NCBI GenBank assembly: GCA_013002025.1
Contig: JABDKW010000014.1
Location: 101,841-165,840, forward strand
Direction of reading: 5' to 3'
Source: Gammaproteobacteria bacterium
GTDB taxonomy: Bacteria > Pseudomonadota > Gammaproteobacteria > Arenicellales > Arenicellaceae
DNA length: 64,000 nt
In this document: positions 29,159 to 36,557 of the stretch, one piece after another
Layout of the letters: each line of letters starts with the position of its first letter
How positions within the stretch are numbered: position 1 is the stretch's first letter
Program-made: the position numbers and the translations under genes
Notes under the pieces: generated by a model
Told to the model about the DNA's origin: nothing
What the model saw: only the letters and a program-made list of their open reading frames with translations
Databases searched by the model: none

Positions 29159-29282
29159 TATTGGAATAGAGTCGGTGCCGGGCTGCGCGCTGGATTTAGT
29201 ATAAAAAAGAATTTCTGCAAAATAGTAGCGTTATTGTAACGATATAAAGCGGCAAGGTTAGGTTTCCCTCTGATGCTTGGTT

Positions 29283-29288
29283 TATAAT
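29283..29288 (+). promoter_or_regulatory. -10 box of the ffs promoter
   Basis: A perfect TATAAT ends 6 nt before the inferred 5' end of the SRP RNA at 29295, the ideal distance. No convincing -35 box is seen 17 bp upstream. Confidence 0.65.
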
Positions 29289-29294
29289 CCGCTC

Positions 29295-29406
29295 GGCGGT
29301 GGCGGTGAGTCTCCACAATGGCGACAGATTGTAAACCCGGTCAGGTCCGGAAGGAAGCAGCCGTAGCAGTTGCGTCGGGTGTTGTGACAAGGTTCCCGCC
29401 ACCGTC
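29295..29406 (+). ncRNA. ffs: Signal recognition particle RNA (4.5S RNA)
   Basis: The 4.5S RNA binds Ffh and targets nascent inner-membrane proteins. The universally conserved tip GGTCAGGTCCGG plus GGAAGCAGCC is at 29339-29362. The ends pair: GGCGGTGGCGG (29295-29305) with CCGCCACCGTC (29396-29406), 11 pairs with one G-U. This closes one long hairpin of about 112 nt, the normal bacterial size. A neighbouring dnaX is the usual arrangement in pseudomonads. End positions are inferred from the pairing. Confidence 0.96.
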
Positions 29407-29526
29407 AACATCGCAGTAATATACACACTGTGTGCACCTGTTCTCTGCCGCAAGGTAGAGCGGGTGTAATTCTAAACCCATTAAAACGCACTAAAAGGCT
29501 AAGAAAGGCAAAGACAGGCACTATTT

Positions 29527-31212
29527 ATGGCATATCTGGCATTGGCACGAAAATGGCGCCCGCGCGCATTTGCCGAGGTGGTGGGGCAAAGCCACGTGGT
29601 GCAGGCACTCTCTAATGCGCTGGACAGCGGCCGCGTACATCATGCTTTTTTGTTCACCGGTACCCGCGGTGTCGGTAAAACCACTCTAGCGCGTATTTTT
29701 GCCAAGTCGCTGAACTGTGAACAGGGCACCAGTGCCGAACCCTGCCAGCAATGTAACACCTGCAATGCGATTGATGAGGGTCGCTTTGTCGATCTGATTG
29801 AAGTGGACGCGGCGTCACGCACTAAAGTGGATGACACCCGTGAGATGCTGGAGAATGTGCAGTACGCGCCGACCAGCGGTCGCTATAAAGTCTATCTGAT
29901 TGACGAAGTGCACATGTTGTCCGGACACAGTTTCAATGCCCTGTTGAAAACGCTGGAAGAACCGCCTGAACACGTAAAATTCCTATTTGCCACCACCGAC
30001 CCGCAAAAGTTACCGGTTACCGTTTTGTCACGCTGCCTGCAATTCAATCTGCGTGCCATGCGACCGGAACAGGTGGAAAACCAGTTGGTGAAAATTCTCG
30101 GTAGCGAGGGTCTGGAATTTGACCAGGCCGCGCTGCACGCCATCGCCAAGGCTGCGGATGGCAGTATGCGCGATGGTCTCAGTCTATTGGACCAGGCTAT
30201 CGCACAAGGTGGCGGCAGCGTCAAACTCAGCAATGTCGAGTCCATGCTGGGAACCATCAGGGCACAGCACTCCGAGGCGATATTGCGGGCCCTGGCGGCA
30301 CAGGATGTAGACGAGATTATGCGAGTCATTGCTGATATGGCGGATAATGCCGTGGACTTCGCGTCGGCATTGGATGATTTACTGGTGCAGCTGTATTACC
30401 TGTCGATGGCGCAGCTGGCGCCAGCCGCGTTCAGTGCCAGCGATGCCAATCAGCCTCTGATATCGGAGCTCAGTGGTCAATTGGATGCGGAGTTGGTGCA
30501 ACTTTATTACCAGACTGGCTTACTGAGTAAACGAGATTTACCATTGGCACCCACGTCGCGGGTGGGTTTTGAGATGGCGTTGTTGCGCATGCTGTGTTTT
30601 TCTCCTGTGGGCGTTGCGCAGGGCAGCAGCGCACCGGCACCACAAACTGTCGCTGCCGCTGTTAATTCAACACCGGCTGCCGCTGTTAATTCAACACCGG
30701 CTGAGGCTGTTAATCCAACACCGGCTGAGGCTGTTAATCCAACGTCGGCTGAGGCTCTGACCCAACCGACCCAACCGCCGGCGCAGAAAGTAGCCGAGGC
30801 GGCTGCCCCGGGGCCAGTCGCCGTGACGCTGGCGGGCAATAATGAGTGGGGTGAACTGCTGGAACAGACTCAATTGAGCGGCTTAAGCAAGGAATTGGCC
30901 ATGCACTGTGCCTGTGAAAAACTGTCGAAAGAAAAGATTCAATTGAGCTTGTCGCCAAAATCTCAACATTTATTGAAGCCCGAGCGGCTGGACGATATTA
31001 AACAGCATTTGCGGGCGACCATGAATACACCGGTCGAGGTCGAATTGGAAATTGAAGATTCCGATAAAGAGACCCCGGCAGAGTGTCTGGATCGGTTAGG
31101 TTTCGAGCAACACCAGCAAACTCGTGAGAGTCTGCAGAATGACCCCGGCGTTAAGGCATTGATGTCTGAGTTTGGGGCAACCATCAACGAGCAAAGCATC
31201 AAAACTGTATAA
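29527..31212 (+). CDS. dnaX: DNA polymerase III subunits tau/gamma
   Basis: DnaX is the clamp-loader ATPase. Walker A is GTRGVGKT (residues 45-52), the zinc cysteines are Cys64, Cys73, Cys76 and Cys79, and the DEVHMLS box follows. Domain III ends near residue 365. A Pro/Ala-rich linker (about 365-430) contains four 8-residue repeats. A tau C-terminal domain contacting DNA polymerase III alpha ends the protein. The product is 561 aa, shorter than E. coli tau (643). I saw no A-AAA-AAG slippery site, so a frameshifted gamma form like that of E. coli is not evident. Confidence 0.96.
   Translation: MAYLALARKWRPRAFAEVVGQSHVVQALSNALDSGRVHHAFLFTGTRGVGKTTLARIFAKSLNCEQGTSAEPCQQCNTCNAIDEGRFVDLIEVDAASRTKVDDTREMLENVQYAPTSGRYKVYLIDEVHMLSGHSFNALLKTLEEPPEHVKFLFATTDPQKLPVTVLSRCLQFNLRAMRPEQVENQLVKILGSEGLEFDQAALHAIAKAADGSMRDGLSLLDQAIAQGGGSVKLSNVESMLGTIRAQHSEAILRALAAQDVDEIMRVIADMADNAVDFASALDDLLVQLYYLSMAQLAPAAFSASDANQPLISELSGQLDAELVQLYYQTGLLSKRDLPLAPTSRVGFEMALLRMLCFSPVGVAQGSSAPAPQTVAAAVNSTPAAAVNSTPAEAVNPTPAEAVNPTSAEALTQPTQPPAQKVAEAAAPGPVAVTLAGNNEWGELLEQTQLSGLSKELAMHCACEKLSKEKIQLSLSPKSQHLLKPERLDDIKQHLRATMNTPVEVELEIEDSDKETPAECLDRLGFEQHQQTRESLQNDPGVKALMSEFGATINEQSIKTV
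30658..30753 (+). repeat. Four tandem 24-bp repeats inside dnaX
   Basis: Units at 30658-30681, 30682-30705, 30706-30729 and 30730-30753 are exactly 24 bp each and differ by a few substitutions. They encode AVNxTxAxA octapeptides in the disordered linker between the clamp-loader core and the tau tail. Being in-frame, copy-number changes would only alter linker length. Confidence 0.95.
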
Positions 31213-31258
31213 CTAAATTCAGCGCGCAGTGTGCTGTCGGCGACCCGGGTATCGAAAA

Positions 31259-31585
31259 ATGAAAGGTGGATTAGGCAATATTATGAAGCAGGCGCAAGCC
31301 ATGCAGGAAAATATGCAAAAGGCCCAGCAGGAGCTGGCGCAATTAGAAGTAACTGGTGAAGCGGGGGGCGGCATGGTCAAGCTCACCATGACCTGTCGCC
31401 ATGACGTTAAGCGGGTGGAAATTGATCCCACGCTGATGAGCGACCCCGACGACAAAGAAATTTTGGAGGATCTGGTTGCCGCGGCCATGAATGATGCTGT
31501 GCGTAAGGTCGAGCGCACCACCGAAGAGAAAATGTCCGGGCTCACCGGCGGCCTCAACATCCCCGGCATGAAGATGCCATTTTAG
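31259..31585 (+). CDS. ybaB: YbaB/EbfC nucleoid-associated protein
   Basis: This small dimeric DNA-binding protein is associated with the nucleoid. The sequence is typical: [20 protein letters not shown], then a central [20 protein letters not shown] beta region and the C-terminal [11 protein letters not shown]. The product is 108 aa from ATG 31259; the longer upstream frame is not family-like. It sits between dnaX and recR, the conserved three-gene set, and its stop abuts the recR start. Confidence 0.96.
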   Translation: MKGGLGNIMKQAQAMQENMQKAQQELAQLEVTGEAGGGMVKLTMTCRHDVKRVEIDPTLMSDPDDKEILEDLVAAAMNDAVRKVERTTEEKMSGLTGGLNIPGMKMPF

Positions 31586-32191
31586 TTGACGGTGGCGGTC
31601 TCCCCTGCAATCGAAGCGCTCAAAGATGCGCTCAAAGCCTTACCCGGGGTCGGGCCCAAGAACGCGCAGCGCATGGCCTTTCATCTAATGGAACGTAACC
31701 GCGAAGGCGCGCAGAAAATTGCCGATGCATTGAATCACGCTCTACAGGCCGTCACCACCTGCCAACGTTGCAATACATTCTGTGAGACGGAGGTATGCGA
31801 GATTTGCAGTTCGGATAAACGTGATCGCGAGCTGCTGTGTGTGGTTGAAACGCCTGCTGATCTGCAGGCCATTGAGCAGGTGGGCGCGTATCAGGGGCTG
31901 TATTTTGTGCTGATGGGGCGCCTGTCACCCCTGGAAGGAATAGGGCCGGACAAATTGGCGTTTAAGCGGCTAGGTGAAATCGTTGCCAATAACGCCATCA
32001 GCGAAGTGGTTATCGCGACCAATATCACCGCGGAGGGCGAAACCACGGCCGACTATACGCAGCAGTTGCTGGCACCCTATGATCTAACGGTGACCCGGCT
32101 GGCCCGTGGTGTGCCGGTGGGGGGCGAACTGGAGTATATGGATCAACGCACGTTGGCCGCTGCCTTTAAAGACCGCCGCCGCGCTGAGTAA
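31586..32191 (+). CDS. recR: Recombination protein RecR
   Basis: RecR forms a ring-like clamp that works with RecO in RecA loading. A helix-hairpin-helix (LPGVGPKNAQRMAFHL) is followed by a zinc finger of Cys59, Cys62, Cys71 and Cys74, then a Toprim domain (CVVETPADLQAIE). The C-terminal Walker-B-like region (TRLARGVPVGGELEYMDQRTLAAAF) is intact. The product is 201 aa. The start is either TTG 31586, directly after the ybaB stop, or GTG 31592. Either way it depends on coupling with ybaB. Confidence 0.95.
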   Translation: MTVAVSPAIEALKDALKALPGVGPKNAQRMAFHLMERNREGAQKIADALNHALQAVTTCQRCNTFCETEVCEICSSDKRDRELLCVVETPADLQAIEQVGAYQGLYFVLMGRLSPLEGIGPDKLAFKRLGEIVANNAISEVVIATNITAEGETTADYTQQLLAPYDLTVTRLARGVPVGGELEYMDQRTLAAAFKDRRRAE

Positions 32192-32308
32192 GCCCGCTAG
32201 CGCATGGTTTATTGATCGAGCCGATCAGTGTATCCTTGCGCCCAACAATAATAATGACAGTGACTCACTCAGAGATTCACGTAAAGATTCAGAATAGGAG
32301 CGTGGCCC

Positions 32309-32863
32309 ATGCCACAACAGACTGACGCACTGGTCTGGATGGACCTTGAGATGACAGGGCTTGATCCGGAATCAGATCGAATTATTGAGATGGCGACCAT
32401 CATTACCGATGGTGATTTGCGTACTATCGCAGAAGGGCCGGTGCTGGTTATTCACCAACCCACTGAATTGCTCGACAACATGGACGAGTGGAATACCCGC
32501 ACCCACAATAAAACAGGATTAGTGAATAAGGTAAAGGCGTCGCGGGTGACTGAGCGTCAGGCTGAAATCGAAACGCTGGATTTCATTCAGCGGCATACCC
32601 TGCGTAATCGGGCACCGCTGTGCGGCAACAGCATTTGCCAGGACCGTCGTTTTTTATACAAATACATGCCTGAGCTTAGTGAGTGGTTGCACTATCGAAA
32701 TGTGGATGTCAGTTCTTTTAAAGAAGTTGCGCGGCACTGGGCGCCGAGCATTCTGGCGGGCTTTGAGAAGCGTGCCTCGCATCAGGCGCTGGATGATATT
32801 AAGGAATCGATTGAAGAGTTGCGTTACTACCGTAACAATTTAATCCTGTTGGACACTAACTAG
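32309..32863 (+). CDS. orn: Oligoribonuclease
   Basis: Orn is a DEDDh exonuclease that finishes RNA decay by cutting 2-5-mers and pGpG to mononucleotides. Asp12 and Glu14 in WMDLEMTGL start the active site. GNSICQDRRF and the final HQALDDIKESIEELRYYR (His and Asp) complete it. The product is 184 aa. SD AGGAG is well placed. It is not beside rsgA, its usual partner, but follows recR. Its 3' end overlaps queG by 8 bp on the opposite strand. Confidence 0.97.
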   Translation: MPQQTDALVWMDLEMTGLDPESDRIIEMATIITDGDLRTIAEGPVLVIHQPTELLDNMDEWNTRTHNKTGLVNKVKASRVTERQAEIETLDFIQRHTLRNRAPLCGNSICQDRRFLYKYMPELSEWLHYRNVDVSSFKEVARHWAPSILAGFEKRASHQALDDIKESIEELRYYRNNLILLDTN

Positions 32864-33995
32864 TCTCCGCTGCATTTTCGAGTGCCGCGCGCTGTCGCTC
32901 GAGCGCCCAATCAATGTGTTCTTGCACCATCGGGGTGACCGATTTCCGCTTAGCCGTTAGTGCTGCAACAATATCTCGTGCCGGGTCCGCATTACCTAAC
33001 GCCACCGCGATATTTCGCATCCAGGCCTGGTAACCAATACGACGAATCGCCGTGCCTTGCGTGTAATCCAGAAACTGTTGCTCATCCCAGGCCAGCAGGT
33101 CTAATAACTTGCGGTCTGTGAGTTGTGACCGAGGGGTGAAATCCGGCTCCCGTGTGGTCTGTGCAAACTTATTCCACGGGCAAACAATCTGGCAATCATC
33201 ACAGCCATATATACGGTTGCCCAGCGCTGCGCGAAACTGCTCGGGGATGCTGCCTTTGAGTTCAATGGTCAGATAGGAAATACATCTGCGAGCATCGACC
33301 TGATAGGGCCCCACTATCGCCTGAGTGGGGCAAACATCAATACAGGCCCGACAACTGCCGCAATGGTTGGTCGCTGGCGCATCCACTGGTAACGCCAAAT
33401 CGACAAACAATTCGCCCAGAAAAAACCACGAGCCGGTTTTCGAGTCCAACAGATTCGAGTGTTTGCCAATCCAGCCTAAACCGGATTTTTCGGCCAGCGC
33501 CTTCTCCAGCACCGGTGCGCTGTCGGTGAACACACGGTGCCCGAATGGCCCGACTTCCTGCTCCAGGCGCGCAGCTAGCCGCTTGAGCTTGGCGCGCAGC
33601 ACTTTGTGATAATCGCGCCCTAAAGCGTAGCGGGACACATAGCCGGTATCGGTCTGGTCGAGTAATTGTTCGGCGGCCCGCATATCGGCGGGCGCGTAGT
33701 CCAGGCGTGCGGTAATCACGCGCAACGTGCCCGGAACCAATTCTGCAGGGCGGCTACGCTTGGTGCCGTGGCGCTGCATATAGTGCATTTCGCCATGCAT
33801 TCCTTTTTGCAGCCAGTCCAGCAGGTGGGCTTCGTGCTGCTGCAAATCAATATCGGCGATGGCGACGCGGTCAAAGCCGATTTCCAGCCCCCATTTTTTT
33901 ATGTCCGCCGCCAGCCGTTGCAACTGATTTGGGCTCAGACCGGCGGCATTTGTGGCTGCGCGTAGATCATTGGTGTTGGGAATGTCGGCTGGCAT
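32856..33995 (-). CDS. queG: Epoxyqueuosine reductase
   Basis: QueG reduces epoxyqueuosine to queuosine in the wobble position of GUN tRNAs, using cobalamin and two 4Fe-4S clusters. The cysteine sets CGSCRACIDVCP and GCDDCQIVCPWN bind the clusters. The N-terminal DUF1730 part (FDRVAIADIDLQ) binds cobalamin. ATG 33995 is preferred to TTG 34016, giving 379 aa. The C-terminal HEAT-like tail is present. The nnr gene, which normally follows before tsaE, is absent. Confidence 0.95.
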   Translation of the reverse strand: MPADIPNTNDLRAATNAAGLSPNQLQRLAADIKKWGLEIGFDRVAIADIDLQQHEAHLLDWLQKGMHGEMHYMQRHGTKRSRPAELVPGTLRVITARLDYAPADMRAAEQLLDQTDTGYVSRYALGRDYHKVLRAKLKRLAARLEQEVGPFGHRVFTDSAPVLEKALAEKSGLGWIGKHSNLLDSKTGSWFFLGELFVDLALPVDAPATNHCGSCRACIDVCPTQAIVGPYQVDARRCISYLTIELKGSIPEQFRAALGNRIYGCDDCQIVCPWNKFAQTTREPDFTPRSQLTDRKLLDLLAWDEQQFLDYTQGTAIRRIGYQAWMRNIAVALGNADPARDIVAALTAKRKSVTPMVQEHIDWALERQRAALENAAETS

Positions 33996-34030
33996 AATAG
34001 CGGCATGATACCGCAACCAGGCTGTCGAAC

Positions 34031-34459
34031 ATGCCCGCGAAACTAGAATTTAAATGCCCGGACCTCAATGCAACCAGGCGGGCGGGAGCAGACATTGCTG
34101 CACTACTGGAGTGGCCAGCCTGTGTTTATCTGGTTGGCGAGATGGGGGCCGGTAAAACCACGCTTTGTCAGGCCATTATCGGTGCGTTAGGGTATCAGGG
34201 CGCGGTGACCAGCCCCACTTATAATTTGATTCAGGAGTACCCGGTCGAGCGGGGTACGGTGTTCCATATCGACCTGTATCGTCTTAACGACCCGCAGGAG
34301 GCCGACTATCTAGGGTTGTCAGATTTGAGCGACCAGCCAAGCTTGCTATTAATCGAATGGCCCCAGAGAGCGGCGGGGCGGTTGCCTGCTGCGACCCAGC
34401 AAATTTTCATCGACCAGAATGAGCAAGGACATCGGCAAATAAGCCTGCAATCTTGCTGA
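34031..34459 (+). CDS. tsaE: tRNA threonylcarbamoyladenosine synthesis ATPase TsaE
   Basis: TsaE is the ATPase of the TsaBDE complex that makes t6A37. The Walker A loop is VGEMGAGKTT. SPTYNLIQEY, FHIDLYRL and LLIEWPQRA are family motifs. The product is 142 aa. t6A is the substrate for MtaB, also in this window. The gene is divergent from queG with 35 bp between starts and is followed by an unusually long gap before amiB. Confidence 0.95.
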   Translation: MPAKLEFKCPDLNATRRAGADIAALLEWPACVYLVGEMGAGKTTLCQAIIGALGYQGAVTSPTYNLIQEYPVERGTVFHIDLYRLNDPQEADYLGLSDLSDQPSLLLIEWPQRAAGRLPAATQQIFIDQNEQGHRQISLQSC

Positions 34460-34603
34460 ACATTGGTCTATTACAAAATGTCTAATAACGTGACACTGTT
34501 TTACAGTATGCAAGCTTAAACAGCGTATAGTTAAACTTAGATAGTTGATGAGTCCGACGCTATCGCCTTTCAGAATTACCCTCTTTAAGGGCCTGGATGA
34601 TGG

Positions 34604-34615
34604 CCGCTTCGGCGG
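34604..34615 (+). terminator. UUCG-tetraloop hairpin with T-rich tail
   Basis: CCGC-TTCG-GCGG forms a compact, very stable stem-loop and is followed by TTGTTT. The stem is short (4 bp plus one G-U pair), so its terminator role is only a suggestion. Confidence 0.4.
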
Positions 34616-34640
34616 TTGTTTGACGGGTACAGACTCAGAC

Positions 34641-34677
34641 CTGGGCCGGCAGATCCCCCATCCCCTTGCCGGCCCAG
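34641..34677 (+). terminator. Strong 11-bp hairpin, possible intrinsic terminator
   Basis: CTGGGCCGGCA (34641-34651) pairs perfectly with TGCCGGCCCAG (34667-34677) over a 15-nt C-rich loop. TTTCTATTAATTCTT follows, which is T-rich but interrupted. It lies 182 bp after the tsaE stop. Confidence 0.55.
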
Positions 34678-34799
34678 TTTCTATTAATTCTTCGCAATAC
34701 TCGCCCTGCATCCGCTAACTAAGTCTCGATATAAGGGTCAAAAACTGTTGTAATTGCGCCTGCTCAAGCCAATCGGTTTTGCCAGATTCTCAGCCAGTA

Positions 34800-36557
34800 A
34801 TGCGCCACCCTGTTCAGACATTATTTTTCGCCTTGATCCTGCTGGGCTACGTAGTAAGCGGCCAGGCAGAATCTCGCCAAAGTATCGATAATTTGCGTTT
34901 GTGGCACTCGCCAGACAGCACGCGCGTGGTCTTCGATGTGTCCTCAGACGTCCGCTACTCAATGTTTTCGCTGGACCAACCACAGCGACTGGTGGTGGAT
35001 ATTGAGAACGCCGATTTATCGTTCAAATTGCCGTCGCTGCAGGCAGATAATCCTCACATCTCGGCGGTTCGCTCCGGCCAACCCAGGGCGGGGGTTTTGC
35101 GCTTTGTATTTGAGTTAAAAAAGCCGTTAAAAAGCAATTCCTTTTTATTGTCACCCAATGAACTGTATGGCCATCGGCTAGTGGTTGATCTGGACGACCC
35201 GCAGGCACTGCCCGTCACTGCGGCGATTCAGGTCGCACCGTCTGTTTCTGACAGCGATCGCCCCCGACCTTTCATAGTCGCGATTGATGCCGGTCATGGT
35301 GGCGAAGACCCCGGCGCCACCGGTTACCGGGGCAGCCGCGAAAAGCAGATCACTCTGTCAATCGCGAAACGCTTACAACAGGTAATCGATGCCGACCCTG
35401 GCATGCGTTCATTGCTGGTACGCAGGGGAGATTACTATGTCAAATTGCATGACCGCCGGCTGATCGCGCGGCGCGCCGGTGCTGATATCTTCGTATCCAT
35501 CCATGCCGATGCCTTTAAACGCCGTTCAGCGCGAGGCTTTTCGGTGTTTGCCTTGTCTCAACGGGGCGCCACCAGTGCCATGGCGAGAGCCTTGGCCGCC
35601 AAAGAAAATGCCTCTGACCTGATCGGTGGCGTTAGTCTGGCGAATAAGGACGAGGTGTTGGCCAAGGTGCTGGTAGATCTGTCGATGACCAATACCATCA
35701 GCGATAGCGTTAATCTGGGCGGCCGCGTGCTGCAGCAACTTGGCAAGCTGGGAAAACTGCACAGTAAGCGGGTGGAACAGGCCGGGTTTGCTGTGCTGAA
35801 GTCGGCGGATATCCCGTCTATCCTGATCGAAACCGGGTTTATAACCAACCCAACCGAGGAGAAAAATCTTCGTTCCAGTACCTATCAGGGCAAGGTGGCG
35901 CGCGCGATTTATGCCGCGATTAAGGAGTATCACAGTCAAACACCCTATTCAAATAATGCGACCTTTGCCGCGCCTGCGATAGATCAAAACCGGGTAGCAT
36001 CGACCAGTCGCTCCAGTTCTTCGGCAGCAAAACCCAAGCGCCATAAGGTGCAGCGTGGCGATACCCTGTCGACCATCGCTCAGCGCTACGGTACCAGCAG
36101 CCGAGAATTAAAACGGCTCAATAAGCTGCGCGGTGATGTGGTGGTATTGGGCAAGTGGCTGACGCTGCCCGGTGGCTCGCCGTCTGCCGCGGCTCGGACT
36201 GCGCAGCGCCAGCCATCAAAACGATCGACCAATTCAAGCCAGCGGCCAGCCGTACATGTGGTGGGGCGAGGTGATTCATTATCAAAAATATCGGCGCGCT
36301 ATAACATCACAATCACTTCGCTCAAACGAGCCAACAACCTGCGCCGCGATACTGTCTATCTAGGCCAGAAAATTAAACTTCCGGGTGGAACGGTAGCCGC
36401 TGCTTCCAAGCCGCGCTATCACAAGGTCCGCCGCGGCGACACATTGTCAGAGATTGCCGAGCAATACGGTGCCACCATGCAGACCATTATGCGTGCCAAT
36501 CAGCTGCGCACGCAGACTGTGATGCTGGGACAAACGCTGAAAATCCCTCATGAGTGA
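34800..36557 (+). CDS. amiB: N-acetylmuramoyl-L-alanine amidase with three LysM domains
   Basis: AmiB cuts peptide stems from peptidoglycan during cell separation. A signal peptide (about residues 1-23, ending SGQA) precedes an AMIN domain (about 25-130) and an Amidase_3 catalytic domain (about 160-380). The catalytic domain has zinc-site motifs IDAGHGGEDPGA and SIHADAF plus IETGFITN. Three LysM repeats (KVQRGDTLSTIAQ, VVGRGDSLSKISA, KVRRGDTLSEIAE) end the protein. ATG 34800 gives 585 aa; the TTG at 34779 is less likely. Its 3' end overlaps mutL by 8 bp. Amidases of this kind need LytM activators. Confidence 0.95.
   Translation: MRHPVQTLFFALILLGYVVSGQAESRQSIDNLRLWHSPDSTRVVFDVSSDVRYSMFSLDQPQRLVVDIENADLSFKLPSLQADNPHISAVRSGQPRAGVLRFVFELKKPLKSNSFLLSPNELYGHRLVVDLDDPQALPVTAAIQVAPSVSDSDRPRPFIVAIDAGHGGEDPGATGYRGSREKQITLSIAKRLQQVIDADPGMRSLLVRRGDYYVKLHDRRLIARRAGADIFVSIHADAFKRRSARGFSVFALSQRGATSAMARALAAKENASDLIGGVSLANKDEVLAKVLVDLSMTNTISDSVNLGGRVLQQLGKLGKLHSKRVEQAGFAVLKSADIPSILIETGFITNPTEEKNLRSSTYQGKVARAIYAAIKEYHSQTPYSNNATFAAPAIDQNRVASTSRSSSSAAKPKRHKVQRGDTLSTIAQRYGTSSRELKRLNKLRGDVVVLGKWLTLPGGSPSAAARTAQRQPSKRSTNSSQRPAVHVVGRGDSLSKISARYNITITSLKRANNLRRDTVYLGQKIKLPGGTVAAASKPRYHKVRRGDTLSEIAEQYGATMQTIMRANQLRTQTVMLGQTLKIPHE

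Larger units (their letters stand above)
29159..29526. other. 368-bp spacer between xseA and dnaX holding the SRP RNA
   Basis: This divergent spacer has no protein gene. Its centre is the ffs RNA. The part nearest xseA (29159-29280) is AT-rich and should hold the xseA promoter. The part between ffs and dnaX (29407-29526) contains a weak interrupted hairpin near 29430-29466 and the dnaX leader. I see no clear T-tailed terminator after ffs. Confidence 0.6.
34460..34799. other. 340-bp structured gap between tsaE and amiB
   Basis: No credible protein is encoded here. It holds a UUCG-tetraloop hairpin (34604-34615) followed by a T-rich stretch and a longer hairpin (34641-34677). A possible -10 box TATAGT lies at 34526-34531. 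It may be a terminator region for tsaE plus the leader of the amiB operon, or a small RNA gene of about 130-150 nt. Confidence 0.55.

Noticed and set aside
29527..31212. A programmed -1 frameshift in dnaX
   Set aside because: No A-AAA-AAG or similar heptamer with a following hairpin was found near the expected place.
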